Below are positions 29,015 through 38,685 of a stretch of 64,000 bases of DNA, one piece after another. The stretch is from Actinacidiphila alni. GTDB lineage: Bacteria > Actinomycetota > Actinomycetes > Streptomycetales > Streptomycetaceae. A model generated the notes under the pieces. It saw nothing but the letters and a program-made list of their open reading frames with translations, did not search any database and was not told where the DNA came from. The stretch lies in NCBI RefSeq assembly GCF_900112845.1, contig NZ_FONG01000004.1:310001-374000 (forward strand), written 5' to 3'. The first letter of the stretch is position 1, and each line of letters starts with the position of its first letter. The translations under genes and the position numbers were made by a program.

Positions 29015-29040
29015 CGCGGCAGGTCAGAGCCGCGTTGACG
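29009..29040. terminator. Terminator of the argCJBDR operon
   Basis: CGTCAACGCGGC and its exact complement form a 12-bp stem with an 8-nt loop (29021-29028), 40 nt after the argR stop. The distal arm carries the argG -35, so termination and re-initiation are packed into the same bases. Confidence 0.7.
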
Positions 29041-29079
29041 TCGGTATCGGTGGGAAGTGCGGGGTGCCCGGGGGCGTGC

Positions 29080-29610
29080 TTATGCCTCGCCCTGGGCGAG
29101 GCGGAGGAGGTGGTCGGCGAGCTTCTGGCCGCCGGCCGGGTCGCGGCTGATCAGGACGACGGTGTCGTCGCCCGCGATCGTGCCGAGGATGTCGTGCACC
29201 TCGGCCTGGTCCATGGCGGAGGCGAGGAACTGGGCGGCCCCGGGCGGGGTGCGGACCACCACGAGGTTGGCGGAGGCTTCCGCGGAGATCAGGAGCTCGG
29301 CGGCCAGCCGCCGCATCCGCTCCTCCTTGACGGACTCGCCGAGCGGCGCCTGCGGGGTGCGGAAGCCGCCCTCGGACGGCACCGCGTAGATCAGCTCCCC
29401 GTCGTTGGTGCGGATCTTGACCGCGCCCAGTTCGTCGAGGTCCCGGCTGAGCGTCGCCTGGGTGACGCTCAGCCCGTCGTCGGCGAGCAGCTTGGCGAGC
29501 TGGCTCTGCGACCTGACCGGCTGGCGGCCGAGGATGTCCACGATCCTGCGGTGCCGCGCGGTACGGGTCTGCGGTACGGCCTGGCTGCCATTCTGCTGCG
29601 CCTCGGTCAT
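29080..29610 (-). CDS. argR: Arginine repressor
   Basis: 176 residues. The N-terminal winged helix has [20 protein letters not shown] and [14 protein letters not shown]. The C-terminal oligomerisation and arginine-binding domain has [19 protein letters not shown] and [12 protein letters not shown], with the arginine-contacting acidic pair. It represses the arg genes when arginine is abundant. It lies 16 nt after argD as last gene of the argCJBDR unit. Confidence 0.95.
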   Translation of the reverse strand: MTEAQQNGSQAVPQTRTARHRRIVDILGRQPVRSQSQLAKLLADDGLSVTQATLSRDLDELGAVKIRTNDGELIYAVPSEGGFRTPQAPLGESVKEERMRRLAAELLISAEASANLVVVRTPPGAAQFLASAMDQAEVHDILGTIAGDDTVVLISRDPAGGQKLADHLLRLAQGEA

Positions 29611-29626
29611 CGTCGTGTCAACTCCG

Positions 29627-30844
29627 TCATTCTCGGGCTCCGTTCGCGGCGCCGTTCGCCCCGGAGGCCCGGTGCACCCGGTCGAGGACGCCGGGCAGTG
29701 CCCGGAGGAACGCGTCCGTCTCGTCGTCGCCGACGATCAGCGGGGGCGCGAGCCGTACCGTGCCGGGCACGGCGGCGTTCACCAGGAAACCGGCGTCCTG
29801 AGCCGCCTTCTGGATCTGCGCTGAGAGCGGCTCGGTGAGCACGATACCCAGCAGCAGGCCCGTACCGCGCACATGATCGACCAACGGGTGTCGCAGTACC
29901 TCCACGCCCTGCCGCAGCTTCTCGCCCTGCCGCTTGACGTGGTCGAGCAGGCCGTCGGCCGCGATGGTGTCGAGCACGGCGAGCGCGGCGGCGCAGGCGA
30001 CCGGATTGCCGCCGAAGGTGGTGCCGTGCGCGCCGGGCGTCATCAGGTCGGCGGCCGGGCCGAAGGCGAGCGCGGCGCCGATCGGCAGCCCGCCGCCGAG
30101 GCCCTTGGCCAGCGTGATCACATCGGGCTCGACGCCCTGTGCCTGGCACTCGAACCAGCTTCCCGTACGGCCGATGCCGGTCTGCACCTCGTCGAGCACC
30201 AGCAGGGTGCCGGTGGCCGCGGTGATCTCCCGGGCCGCGGCGAGATAGCCGGGCGGCGGGACGACCACGCCGTTCTCGCCCTGGATCGGCTCGATGATCA
30301 CCAGCGCGGTGTCGGTGTCCACGGCCGCCCGCAGCGCGTCCGCGTCGCCGTACGGCACGAAGGTGACGTCGCCCGGCAGCGGCACGAACGGCTCGCGCTT
30401 CTTCGGCTGCCCGGTGAGGGCGAGCGCGCCCATCGTCCGGCCGTGGAAGCCGCCCTCGGTGGCGACCATCCGGCGCCGGCCGGTCAGCCGGCCGAGCTTG
30501 AAGGCCGCCTCATTGGCCTCGGCGCCGGAATTGCCGAAGAAGACCCGCCCGGGGCGACCGGCGAGCTGGAGCAGCCGTTCGGCCAGGGCGACCGGCGGCG
30601 GCGCGACGAAGAGGTTGGAGACATGGCCGAGCGCGCCGATCTGCCGCGTCACGGCCTCGACGACCGCGGGGTGCGCGGTGCCCAGCGAGTTGACGGCGAT
30701 GCCGCCGAGGAAGTCGGTGTACTCCTTGCCGTCGGCGTCCCAGAACTTCGCGCCCGCGCCGCGGGTCAGCGGGACCCGCGGCGTCCCGTAGTTGTCCATC
30801 AGCGAGCCCTGCCACCGCCGGGTCAGTTCCTCGTTGCCGCTCAC
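29627..30844 (-). CDS. argD: Acetylornithine aminotransferase
   Basis: 405 residues, class III PLP aminotransferase. Key segments: [45 protein letters not shown], and PLP lysine in [17 protein letters not shown]. Converts N-acetylglutamate semialdehyde and glutamate to acetylornithine. Its GTG start overlaps the argB stop (GTGA). Confidence 0.96.
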   Translation of the reverse strand: MSGNEELTRRWQGSLMDNYGTPRVPLTRGAGAKFWDADGKEYTDFLGGIAVNSLGTAHPAVVEAVTRQIGALGHVSNLFVAPPPVALAERLLQLAGRPGRVFFGNSGAEANEAAFKLGRLTGRRRMVATEGGFHGRTMGALALTGQPKKREPFVPLPGDVTFVPYGDADALRAAVDTDTALVIIEPIQGENGVVVPPPGYLAAAREITAATGTLLVLDEVQTGIGRTGSWFECQAQGVEPDVITLAKGLGGGLPIGAALAFGPAADLMTPGAHGTTFGGNPVACAAALAVLDTIAADGLLDHVKRQGEKLRQGVEVLRHPLVDHVRGTGLLLGIVLTEPLSAQIQKAAQDAGFLVNAAVPGTVRLAPPLIVGDDETDAFLRALPGVLDRVHRASGANGAANGARE

Positions 30845-31824
30845 CGGGTCTCCCCCTCCTGCGTCGTGCCGGATACGTCCGTGCCTGCGGTGCTGCCGGG
30901 GCCGGCCGGGGCGTCGGGGACGACCATGGTGCCGATGCCCTCGTCGGTGAAGATCTCCAGCAGGATCGAGTGCTGCACCCGGCCGTCGATCACGCGGGCG
31001 GTGTGCACACCGTTGCGCACCGCGAACAGGCAGCCCTGCATCTTGGGGACCATGCCGCTGGACAGGTCCGGCAGCAGCTTCTCCAGTTCGGTCGCGGTCA
31101 GCTTGCTGATCACGTCGTCGCTGTTCGGCCAGTCCTCGTACAGGCCCTCCACATCGGTGAGGACCATCAGCGTCTCGGCGCCGAGCGCGGCGGCCAGCGC
31201 CGCGGCGGCGGTGTCGGCGTTGACGTTGTAGACGTGGTGGTCGTCGGCGGCGCGGGCGATCGAGGAGACCACCGGGATCCGGCCGTCGGCGAGCAGCGCC
31301 TCGATCGCGCCGGTGTCGATGGCGGTGATCTCGCCGACCCGGCCGATGTCGACGGACTCGCCCTCGATCCGCGGGAAGTGCTTGACCGCGGTGATGGTGT
31401 GCGCGTCCTCGCCGGTCATGCCGACGGCCAGCGGGCCGTGCTGATTGAGCAGTCCGACCAGCTCGCGCTGCACCTGTCCGGCCAGCACCATCCGGACCAC
31501 GTCCATCGCCTCGGGCGTGGTCACCCGAAGGCCGGCCTTGAACTCGCTGACCAGGCCGTGCCGGTCGAGTTGCGCGCTGATCTGCGGGCCGCCGCCGTGC
31601 ACGACGACCGGCTTGAGTCCGGCCTGCCGCAGGAAGACCACGTCCTGCGCGAAGGCGGCCTTCAGCTCCTCGTCGACCATGGCGTTGCCGCCGAATTTGA
31701 TGACGACGACCTTGCCGTTGTGCCGGGTCAGCCAGGGCAGCGCCTCGACGAGGGTCTGTGCCTTGGGCAGCGCGGTGTGCCGGCGCGCGCCCTGCTGCCG
31801 CTCGGGGTTCTTCGGGTCGGTCAT
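30841..31824 (-). CDS. argB: N-acetylglutamate kinase
   Basis: 327 residues. Amino-acid-kinase fold with [13 protein letters not shown] (ATP Lys), [19 protein letters not shown] and [19 protein letters not shown]. Phosphorylates N-acetylglutamate; members with an extended N-terminal helix (here [18 protein letters not shown]) are usually arginine-inhibited hexamers. ATG overlaps the argJ stop (ATGA). The C-terminal tail of about 30 residues is Gly/Thr/Ser-rich and non-conserved. Confidence 0.96.
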   Translation of the reverse strand: MTDPKNPERQQGARRHTALPKAQTLVEALPWLTRHNGKVVVIKFGGNAMVDEELKAAFAQDVVFLRQAGLKPVVVHGGGPQISAQLDRHGLVSEFKAGLRVTTPEAMDVVRMVLAGQVQRELVGLLNQHGPLAVGMTGEDAHTITAVKHFPRIEGESVDIGRVGEITAIDTGAIEALLADGRIPVVSSIARAADDHHVYNVNADTAAAALAAALGAETLMVLTDVEGLYEDWPNSDDVISKLTATELEKLLPDLSSGMVPKMQGCLFAVRNGVHTARVIDGRVQHSILLEIFTDEGIGTMVVPDAPAGPGSTAGTDVSGTTQEGETR

Positions 31825-32978
31825 GAGCTGTACGCGCTGTTCTCGTGGACGTAGTCGGCGGTCAGGTCGTTGGCCCAGATCACCGCCGACTCCGTACCGG
31901 CGGCCAGGTCCGCGGTGATCGCGACCTCGCGGAACCGCATGTCGACCAGGTCGCGGTCCTCGCCGACCGAGCCGTTCCTGCACACCCACACGCCGTTGAT
32001 GGCGACATTGAGCCGGTCGGGCTCGAAGGCGGCGGAGGTGGTGCCGATCGCGGACAGCACCCGGCCCCAGTTGGGGTCCTCGCCGTGGATGGCGCACTTG
32101 AGGAGGTTGTTGCGGGCGATGGAGCGGCCCACCTCGACGGCGTCGTCCTCGCTGGCCGCGTTGACGACCTCGATCCTGATGTCCTTGGAGGCGCCCTCGG
32201 CGTCGCCGATCAGCTGCCGGGCCAGGTCGCCGCAGACCGCGCGGACCGCGTCGGCGAACTCGCCGTGTTCCGGGGCGATTCCGGACGCGCCCGAGGCCAG
32301 CAGCAGCACGGTGTCGTTGGTCGACATGCAGCCGTCGGAGTCGATCCGGTCGAAGGTCAGCCGGGTGGCCTCGCGCAACGCCTTGTCCAGGGCGGGCGCT
32401 TCGACGTCGGCGTCGGTGGTCAGCACGACCAGCATCGTGGCCAGGCCCGGGGCGAGCATGCCCGCGCCCTTGGCCATGCCGCCGACGGTCCAGCCCGGCC
32501 CTTGCGCGACGGCCGTCTTGTGCACGGTGTCGGTGGTCTTGATCGCGATGGCGGCCTTCTCGCCGCCGTGCTCGGACAGTTCGGCTGCCGCCTTCTCGAC
32601 TCCCGGCAGCAGCTTGTCCATCGGGAGCAGCAGGCCGATCAGGCCGGTCGAGGCGACCGCGATCTCGCCGGCGCTGTGCTCGGCGCCGAGCACCTGCGCG
32701 GCCTTCTCCGCGGTGGCGTGCGTGTCCTGGAAACCCCGCGGGCCCGTACAGGCGTTGGCGCCGCCGGAGTTGAGCACCACCGCGGTGACCGCGCCGCCCC
32801 TGACGACCTGTTCCGACCAGAGCACGGGCGCGGCCTTCACGCGGTTGGAGGTGAAGACGCCCGCGGCGGCGCGGCGCGGCCCGGTGTTGACCACGAGGGC
32901 CAGATCCGGATTGCCGTTCTCCTTGATCCCGGCGGCGATCCCCGCCGCCGTGAATCCCCTGGCTGCCGTGACGCTCAC
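31821..32978 (-). CDS. argJ: Glutamate N-acetyltransferase / amino-acid acetyltransferase (self-cleaving ArgJ)
   Basis: 385 residues. Transfers acetyl from acetylornithine to glutamate, recycling acetyl groups. The autocleavage site is visible in [20 protein letters not shown], where the Thr after Ala becomes the nucleophile of the beta chain. The C-terminal end [10 protein letters not shown] matches the family. GTG 32978 follows GGGGAGAAG. 88 nt separate it from argC. Confidence 0.96.
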   Translation of the reverse strand: MSVTAARGFTAAGIAAGIKENGNPDLALVVNTGPRRAAAGVFTSNRVKAAPVLWSEQVVRGGAVTAVVLNSGGANACTGPRGFQDTHATAEKAAQVLGAEHSAGEIAVASTGLIGLLLPMDKLLPGVEKAAAELSEHGGEKAAIAIKTTDTVHKTAVAQGPGWTVGGMAKGAGMLAPGLATMLVVLTTDADVEAPALDKALREATRLTFDRIDSDGCMSTNDTVLLLASGASGIAPEHGEFADAVRAVCGDLARQLIGDAEGASKDIRIEVVNAASEDDAVEVGRSIARNNLLKCAIHGEDPNWGRVLSAIGTTSAAFEPDRLNVAINGVWVCRNGSVGEDRDLVDMRFREVAITADLAAGTESAVIWANDLTADYVHENSAYSS

Positions 32979-33066
32979 TGCTTCTCCCCGTTCCCTTCTC
33001 CGCCCGCTCGGCACAATGCCGCGGCCATCGTCGTCGTCCGCCTCCCGGCGGCCTCGCGTGCGTCGG

Positions 33067-34148
<1,082 letters not shown>

Positions 34149-34184
34149 CGCAGTTCCGCCGGGACGGGCCCCGGACCTGCGGAT

Positions 34185-35408
34185 TCAGCGCTTGATCGCG
34201 CGGAGGATGACGAATTTGGGGTCGGAGGCGACCGTTTCGCAGGAGCCGAAGAGGCGGCGGAGGCGGACGTGGTAGCCGAGGTGGCGGTTGCCGACGACCC
34301 AGAGTTCGCCGCCGGGGCGCAGGGCGGCGCGGGCGGCGGCGAACATGCGGCGGGCGGTGGCGTCGGTGGTCGCCTGGTGGGAGTGGAAGGGCGGGTTGTT
34401 CAGGACGAGGTCGGCGCTGTCCGGGGGGACGCCGGTCAGGCCGTCGGCGACCAGGAAGTCGGCCTTGGTGGCGGGGTCGGCGTTGGCCCGGAAGGTCGCC
34501 TCGGCGGAGGCGACGGCCTGGTGGGACTCGTCGGTGAAGAGCACCGAGGACTCCGGGTTGGCCAGCGCCGCCGCCGTACCGACGACGCCGTTGCCGCAGC
34601 CGAGGTCGATCACCCGGTCCGGGCCGTGCCGGGCCGGGAGGTGCTGGAGCAGGAAGCGGGTGCCGATGTCCAGCCGCTCGGCGCAGAAGACGCCGGCGTG
34701 ATTGGTGACGGTACGGCCGGAGGCGGCGCCGATGCCGTCCGGCAGCGCGTAGCGGATCGGCCAGGGGCTGGGGGTGCGGGTCCGGCCGGGGGCCGGGGTG
34801 CAGAAGATCAGCCGGGCCTTCTTCTCCGCCAGTGACGTACGGGTCGGGCCGAGGATCCGCTCGAAGAGGTGGAGGGTGGAGGTGTGGATCTCGGTGGTCA
34901 TGCCGGTGCCGACCACCACGGTGCCCTCGTGGACGGCGGGCGCGAGCCGGTGCAGCTGGTCCTCCAGCAGCGCGAGGCTCTTGGGGACCCGCACCAGCAG
35001 GACGTCGATCCGGTCGGGCGGGGTGTCACGGGTCGACAGCAGCCGGACCCCGTCGGCGGCCTCCGGAGCGTTGCGGCGCAGATTGGCCCGGGTCGCCTGC
35101 TGTGCGAGGAAGGAGTCCGAGATCTGCGTCGGGGCGTACGCGGCCAGCGCCGTGCTCAGCGCGCCCCAGCGGTCGCCGACGATCACGACCGTGCCCGACA
35201 GGTCCACGGCGCCGCCCGCCGCCGTACCTGATTCGGCCGCGGTACGTGTCACCGCGGCGCGCGCCTCCGGCCGGGTGTCGGCGCGGGTGTCCACGAGGTG
35301 CCGCAGCAGGTAGGTGTCGGCGGCGTCCCACGCCCGCAGCTGCTCGCGCGGGTCGTGCGGGAAGCGCGTGAGTTCGAGGTCACCCCAGGGCGTCGTGCAT
35401 CGGATCAT
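34185..35408 (-). CDS. RsmC/RlmG-like rRNA (guanine-N2) methyltransferase
   Basis: 407 residues with two methyltransferase-like halves. The N-terminal half is degenerate (TVVIVGDRWGALSTALAAY). The C-terminal half is intact: VIDLGCGNGVVGTAAAL for SAM and LVLNNPPFHSHQATTD, whose NPPF motif marks guanine-N2 or exocyclic-amine methylation. Size and architecture match 23S rRNA G1835 (RlmG) or 16S G1207 (RsmC) enzymes. Start ATG 35408. Confidence 0.85.
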   Translation of the reverse strand: MIRCTTPWGDLELTRFPHDPREQLRAWDAADTYLLRHLVDTRADTRPEARAAVTRTAAESGTAAGGAVDLSGTVVIVGDRWGALSTALAAYAPTQISDSFLAQQATRANLRRNAPEAADGVRLLSTRDTPPDRIDVLLVRVPKSLALLEDQLHRLAPAVHEGTVVVGTGMTTEIHTSTLHLFERILGPTRTSLAEKKARLIFCTPAPGRTRTPSPWPIRYALPDGIGAASGRTVTNHAGVFCAERLDIGTRFLLQHLPARHGPDRVIDLGCGNGVVGTAAALANPESSVLFTDESHQAVASAEATFRANADPATKADFLVADGLTGVPPDSADLVLNNPPFHSHQATTDATARRMFAAARAALRPGGELWVVGNRHLGYHVRLRRLFGSCETVASDPKFVILRAIKR

Positions 35409-35458
35409 GGTGCTGACAGGCTAACCTCTGCGCGCCCCGTGAGGATGTGCGCGCCTGC

Positions 35459-36041
35459 TCAGGATGTGCCCGCCTGCCGTGCGCGGCCGTGGAAGGCGGC
35501 GCGGTACGACTGCGGTGTGGTGCCGACGATCCGCCGGAAGCGCTCGCGGAAGGCGGTCGGTGACCCGAAGCCGGACTGTTCGGCGATCCGCTCGACGGTG
35601 TGCTCGGTGGTCTCCAGCAGATACTGCGCCCGCCGGATCCGGGCCCGAAGCAGCCATTGCAGGGGTGTGGTGCCGGTCTGCTCGCGGAAGCGGCGGCTGA
35701 AGGTGCGCTGGCTCATCCCGCAGCGGGCGGCCATCGCGTCAAGCGTGACGTCCTTGTCGGCGTTGTCCGCCAGCCACGCCAGCACCTCTTCCAGGGCCGA
35801 GCCGCGCGGCGCCGGCGGCTGGTCGTGCACGACGAACTGGGCCTGGCCGCCCTCCCGTTCGAGCGGCATGACCGAAAGCCGGGCCGTGTCGGCGGCCACC
35901 GCGGAGCCGAGGTCGCGGCGGATCATGTGCAGGCACAGGTCGAGTCCGGCCGCCGCAGACCGAGGCGATCCGGGTGCCGCGCGCCGCGGCGGCGCGCAGC
36001 GCGTCCAGCACGTCGTCGCCGGGCGGTCCCGCGCGAGGTGA
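35459..36041 (-). pseudogene. Truncated, frameshifted GlxA/AraC-type transcription regulator
   Basis: The C-terminal part is intact: LDLCLHMIRRDLGS, then an AraC HTH (LDAMAARCGMSQRTFSRRFR, RIAEQSGFGSPTAFRERFRR). The part before it, GDDVLDALRAAAARGTRIAS, is in another frame. The usual segment between VCGG and AAAGLDL of the DJ-1/PfpI domain is missing. Both edges of the gap read GCGGC, around 35946-35960, so an internal deletion by microhomology is likely. Everything upstream of AGPPGDD is lost at about 36041. It cannot make a normal regulator. Confidence 0.8.
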
Positions 36042-36139
36042 CCGTACGGCTGGCGATGTACACCGGCCTGTTCAATCTGCTGTGGGCGACGGTGACGGTG
36101 CTGATGATCAGCCGGCCCGGCTCGACGACCGGCGTCTGA
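36042..36139 (+). pseudogene. C-terminal scrap of a membrane protein gene
   Basis: Codons for VTVRLAMYTGLFNLLWATVT and VLMISRPGSTTGV then TGA. One hydrophobic helix is coherent, but the frame begins abruptly at the broken end of the regulator remnant. I do not recognise the parent protein. It may be a shadow; the sharp switch of homology at 36041 suggests a rearrangement joint. Confidence 0.35.
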
Positions 36140-36230
36140 GCCGCCACCGCGGACAAGGAGCGGGACCCGGAGGCATGTCCAGCCTCCGGGCCCCTCGGTC
36201 GCCGCCCTGTGCACACACCGGCACGCTTGA

Positions 36231-36335
36231 GGCCGCGGGTCAGTCTGATGTCGTCACGTTCTACCGTTGAACTACCGGCCCCCGAAGAGGGCCGGGCAGG
36301 ATTTGAACCTGCACCTGACGACCGGGCCCGCGGCC
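36231..36335 (-). ncRNA. Y RNA-like tRNA-mimic RNA, copy B
   Basis: Read on minus. Outer stem: 9 bp (36335-36327 with 36239-36231). Inner stem: GTCGTCA/TGACGAC (36322-36316 with 36256-36250). Inside is a tRNA-like core in permuted order: T arm GCAGG-TTCAAAT-CCTGC (36312-36296); acceptor-like strands CCGGCCC (36295-36289) and GGGCCGG (36281-36275) sealed through a UUCG tetraloop; bases TA; and D arm GTTC-AACGGTA-GAAC (36272-36258). The inner stem occupies the place of the anticodon arm and there is no anticodon. This is the layout of the effector-binding module of bacterial Y RNA YrlA. Confidence 0.75.
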
Positions 36336-36370
36336 GGTCGATCCGGCGATCGGCGGCAGCTGCTGAGTCT

Positions 36371-36506
36371 GGAGCGAGAGTCTGAGATTGATCGCGGTCT
36401 GCCTCTGCCGGTTGGGCCACCCCCGCACGTGGTGCGGGGGGAGGGATTCGAACCCCCACTGGAACCGCGTCTTTCACGACGAACTTCAGCGTCAGCTTTG
36501 CGCTCC
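36371..36506 (-). ncRNA. Y RNA-like tRNA-mimic RNA, copy A
   Basis: Read on minus. A weak outer stem GGAGCG/CGCTCC (36506-36501 with 36376-36371) encloses the core at 36469-36393. Core: closing stem CGCGGT/ACCGCG; T arm GGGGG-TTCGAAT-CCCTC (36457-36441); sealed acceptor-like stem of 9 bp (CCCCCGCAC with GTGCGGGGG around CAC; 36440-36420); bases TG; and a D arm with AACCGG in its loop. The acceptor loop retains ACCA. It lies about 40 nt after the stop of the gene at 36548, on the same strand, and upstream of copy B. Confidence 0.75.
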
Positions 36507-36547
36507 TCGCGCACCCTCCGCGCTCCCGCGGAGGGGATCTTGGGGGG

Positions 36548-37282
36548 TCACTGCGCGAACAGGTACCCGAATACGGCGTCGCCGACCCGCTGGTCGGTGA
36601 CCTCCGCGCCGTTCGCCTCCTCGCGGGCGAACTTCACCGCCTGCTGCAACGTCTCGACCCGGTCCAGCAGTTCGTTGACCCGGCGGGCGGGCAGCGCGCC
36701 GGAGAACTTCACCGTGGTCCAGTAACCGACCGCCACGTCCTCGTAGTAGACCTCGACCTGTGCCGGGTGCTTCTCGGTCGCCTCGGCCTTCACGTGATTG
36801 CGCGGGACCTTGCGGGTGCGGATCGTACGGACCGGCTCGGTCTTCCAGGCGTCGGTGGACGCGTCGAGATTCCAGCCCTCGGCCGCGTCCAGCACCGGCA
36901 GCTTGCGGACGAAGGTGTTGAGGTCGGTGAGCTGCTTCTCCAGGAAGAGCAGATAGGACACGGGCACGTCGGCGACCAGCGTCCGGCCGTCGACCTTCAC
37001 GTCGGCGCGCGCCTCGCAGTTGGCCCAGTCCTTGGTGGCGGTCACGTCGAAGAGCCGGGTGAGCGCCGCCGCGGTGTCGCGCAGCACGGTCTCGGCCTTG
37101 ATCTGCACCCGGGTCGACTCGGGCGGCAGCTGCTCGCCCTCCTCATCCTTCGGCTGATAGGTCCGCGAGATACCGGACAGCAACGCGGGCTTCTGCAGGT
37201 CGTGATGAGCGGTCGTCAGTTCCTGCTGCGCCTTGGACTTGACGCCCTTCTCCACTGCGATGATCTGATTGAGTTTCGCCAC
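36548..37282 (-). CDS. Conserved protein of unrecognised family next to the tRNA-mimic RNAs
   Basis: 244 residues, soluble, no signal or membrane helix. N-terminal helix MAKLNQIIAVEKGVKSKAQQ, basic mid-part (RTIRTRKVPRNHVKAEATEK), then VEVYYEDVAVGYWTTVKFSG and a C-terminal helical segment LDRVETLQQAVKFAREEANG. I cannot assign it to a named family; it is not a TROVE/Ro60 protein. Because two structured RNAs follow it on the same strand within 42 nt, a role in binding or processing them is a reasonable guess, nothing more. Confidence 0.7.
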   Translation of the reverse strand: MAKLNQIIAVEKGVKSKAQQELTTAHHDLQKPALLSGISRTYQPKDEEGEQLPPESTRVQIKAETVLRDTAAALTRLFDVTATKDWANCEARADVKVDGRTLVADVPVSYLLFLEKQLTDLNTFVRKLPVLDAAEGWNLDASTDAWKTEPVRTIRTRKVPRNHVKAEATEKHPAQVEVYYEDVAVGYWTTVKFSGALPARRVNELLDRVETLQQAVKFAREEANGAEVTDQRVGDAVFGYLFAQ

Positions 37283-37529
37283 CCGCAGACGGTAACAGCG
37301 GCCCGGCCGCGCGTTCGACCGGTTTTCCGGGGCGGCTCACACCCCCGCTCCGCTCCCCCGGCGGCCGCCGACGCCCGCCGGGACGAGCCGCGTTGACGTT
37401 TTCCTGAGAGTGGTCACCAAAGGTTGACCGAGCCTGACGGACTTCTGATCCGTACCGCCTTGAAGGCGGGCCGGAATCCCTGGAACCCTGAATTGCGGAC
37501 CCGATTCCCAGGCGCAAAGGACTATTGCG

Positions 37530-37784
37530 ATGACCGACCCGACCGATTCCCGCCCGACCGATTCCCGTACCGCCGAATTCGGCGCGGTGCGCGTGGAGCG
37601 GGGCCGTGCGACGCCGGAGGAACTGGCGGCGCTGCTGGCCGTTCTGTACGCCCGCGCGGGCGCCGCGGCCGAACCGTCGCCCGCGGCCGGGGTCGTGAGC
37701 ATGGCGCGGTGGCGGCGCCCGGAGCGGGCGTCCCTCTTCCACGCGCCGCGCGTCTGGCACCCGTACGGGCGCGCCGCCGCCTGA
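37530..37784 (+). CDS. accE: Acyl-CoA carboxylase epsilon subunit
   Basis: 84 residues. The family signature VRVERGRATPEELAALLAVL and the C-terminal RWRRPERASLFHAPRVWHP match the small epsilon subunits that stabilise actinobacterial acyl-CoA carboxylases by bridging alpha and beta subunits. The usual beta-subunit neighbour is missing; the nearest carboxyltransferase gene is 10 kb away inside the polyketide cluster. AAAGGA lies 8 nt before ATG. Confidence 0.85.
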   Translation: MTDPTDSRPTDSRTAEFGAVRVERGRATPEELAALLAVLYARAGAAAEPSPAAGVVSMARWRRPERASLFHAPRVWHPYGRAAA

Positions 37785-37802
37785 GTCCCGCGCGCCGTCG
37801 CG

Positions 37803-37847
37803 GTCCCGGCCGGCCCCCTGTCCACCGCGGACGGGGGCCGGCCGGAC
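37803..37847. terminator. Strong bidirectional terminator hairpin
   Basis: CCGGCCGGCCCCC (37806-37818) pairs with GGGGGCCGGCCGG (37833-37845), extended by GTCC/GGAC inside and GTC/GAC outside. It lies between convergent accE (ends 37784) and the oxygenase gene (ends 37854). Confidence 0.8.
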
Positions 37848-37853
37848 CCGTAC

Positions 37854-38525
37854 TCAGGCCACCGGGTACAGGCTGCCGAAGTGCCGGTAGAGCAGGCCGG
37901 TGCCGCCGAGGTGCTTCAGCAGCGGCTCCCAGACGGCCTCGATGTGGGCGACGGCGTTGGCCTCGGTCACCCACTCCGAGAAGCTGAGCACACTCGTGCC
38001 GTCCACGCTGATGTGCATGTTCGCCGAGATCCCGCCCGGGTAGTCGCGGTCGTCGCCCTCGGTGGCCTCCTCGGCGGCGAAGAGCCCGTCCACGAATTCA
38101 CGGGCGGCCCGGTCGTTCTCCGCGCCGAAGAAGGCGACGGGGAAGGACTCGGCGACGGGCGCGGGGTCGGGGATGCCGTTGCCGCGGACGGCGCGGTAGA
38201 GCCGGTAGGGCACGGGGGCGGGGGCGGGCCCGGCGGTTTCCGGGACGGCCGGGCCCGCGTACGCGATGCCGCCCTCCTCCTTCAGCGCCCGCAACAGCGC
38301 CTCTTCAGACGCCCATTGGCCGTACGTCAGCACCGATTCGCCGTCGCTGCTGGTGTACGCCGTCAGCGACAGCAGCTCCGGCGGCCACTGCGCGGCCTGC
38401 CAGTGCGCGACGACGGCTTCCGCGGTCGCGGTCTGCCGTTCACTGGTGGTGGGCACGGTCGTGACGAGCACGATGTCGCTTCGCGGATTCTCGATGACGG
38501 GCCGCACGGTGGACGCGTGGGACAT
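37854..38525 (-). CDS. Two-domain antibiotic biosynthesis monooxygenase (ABM)-type oxygenase
   Basis: 223 residues with two ferredoxin-like ABM repeats: residues about 17-100 (DIVLVTTVPT, ESVLTYGQWASEEALLRAL) and 125-215 (PVAFFGAENDR, TSVLSFSEWVTEANAVAHI). Each ends in the W-S/T-x-E-A signature. Same size and layout as the protein at 44293. Such two-domain proteins include cofactor-free quinone-forming oxygenases and the AlpJ/JadG/GilOII-type ring-opening oxygenases of angucycline pathways. It stands alone next to the export module, so it may belong to the polyketide locus. Confidence 0.75.
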   Translation of the reverse strand: MSHASTVRPVIENPRSDIVLVTTVPTTSERQTATAEAVVAHWQAAQWPPELLSLTAYTSSDGESVLTYGQWASEEALLRALKEEGGIAYAGPAVPETAGPAPAPVPYRLYRAVRGNGIPDPAPVAESFPVAFFGAENDRAAREFVDGLFAAEEATEGDDRDYPGGISANMHISVDGTSVLSFSEWVTEANAVAHIEAVWEPLLKHLGGTGLLYRHFGSLYPVA

Positions 38526-38685
38526 TCTCCGGCTCCTCGGGAAGGGGGGGCGGCCCCGCCGGAAAAGGCGCGGGCCACGGCGTGGTACGGAACATTCTCC
38601 GACCGGCCGTGACCCGCGCCCAGGAATCCCGGCTCAGGGTTGTGAAAAGAACATCAATTCCTGCTGGGCAAAACTGTGCGCCGCG

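Noticed and set aside
36231-36469. Permuted tRNA genes (3' half before 5' half) that mature into real tRNAs
   Set aside because: Both acceptor-like stems are sealed hairpins (UUCG tetraloop in copy B, 9 bp around CAC in copy A). The closing stem stands where the anticodon arm should be, with no 7-nt anticodon loop in either copy. A tRNA mimic fits better; the ACCA in copy A's loop is the only hint for the other view.
36272-36514. Short minus-strand reading frame of 80 codons over the tRNA mimics
   Set aside because: Its peptide (GSNPSPRTT, RFKSCPALF) is what T-arm sequences give when translated; it has no ribosome site and overlaps structured RNA.
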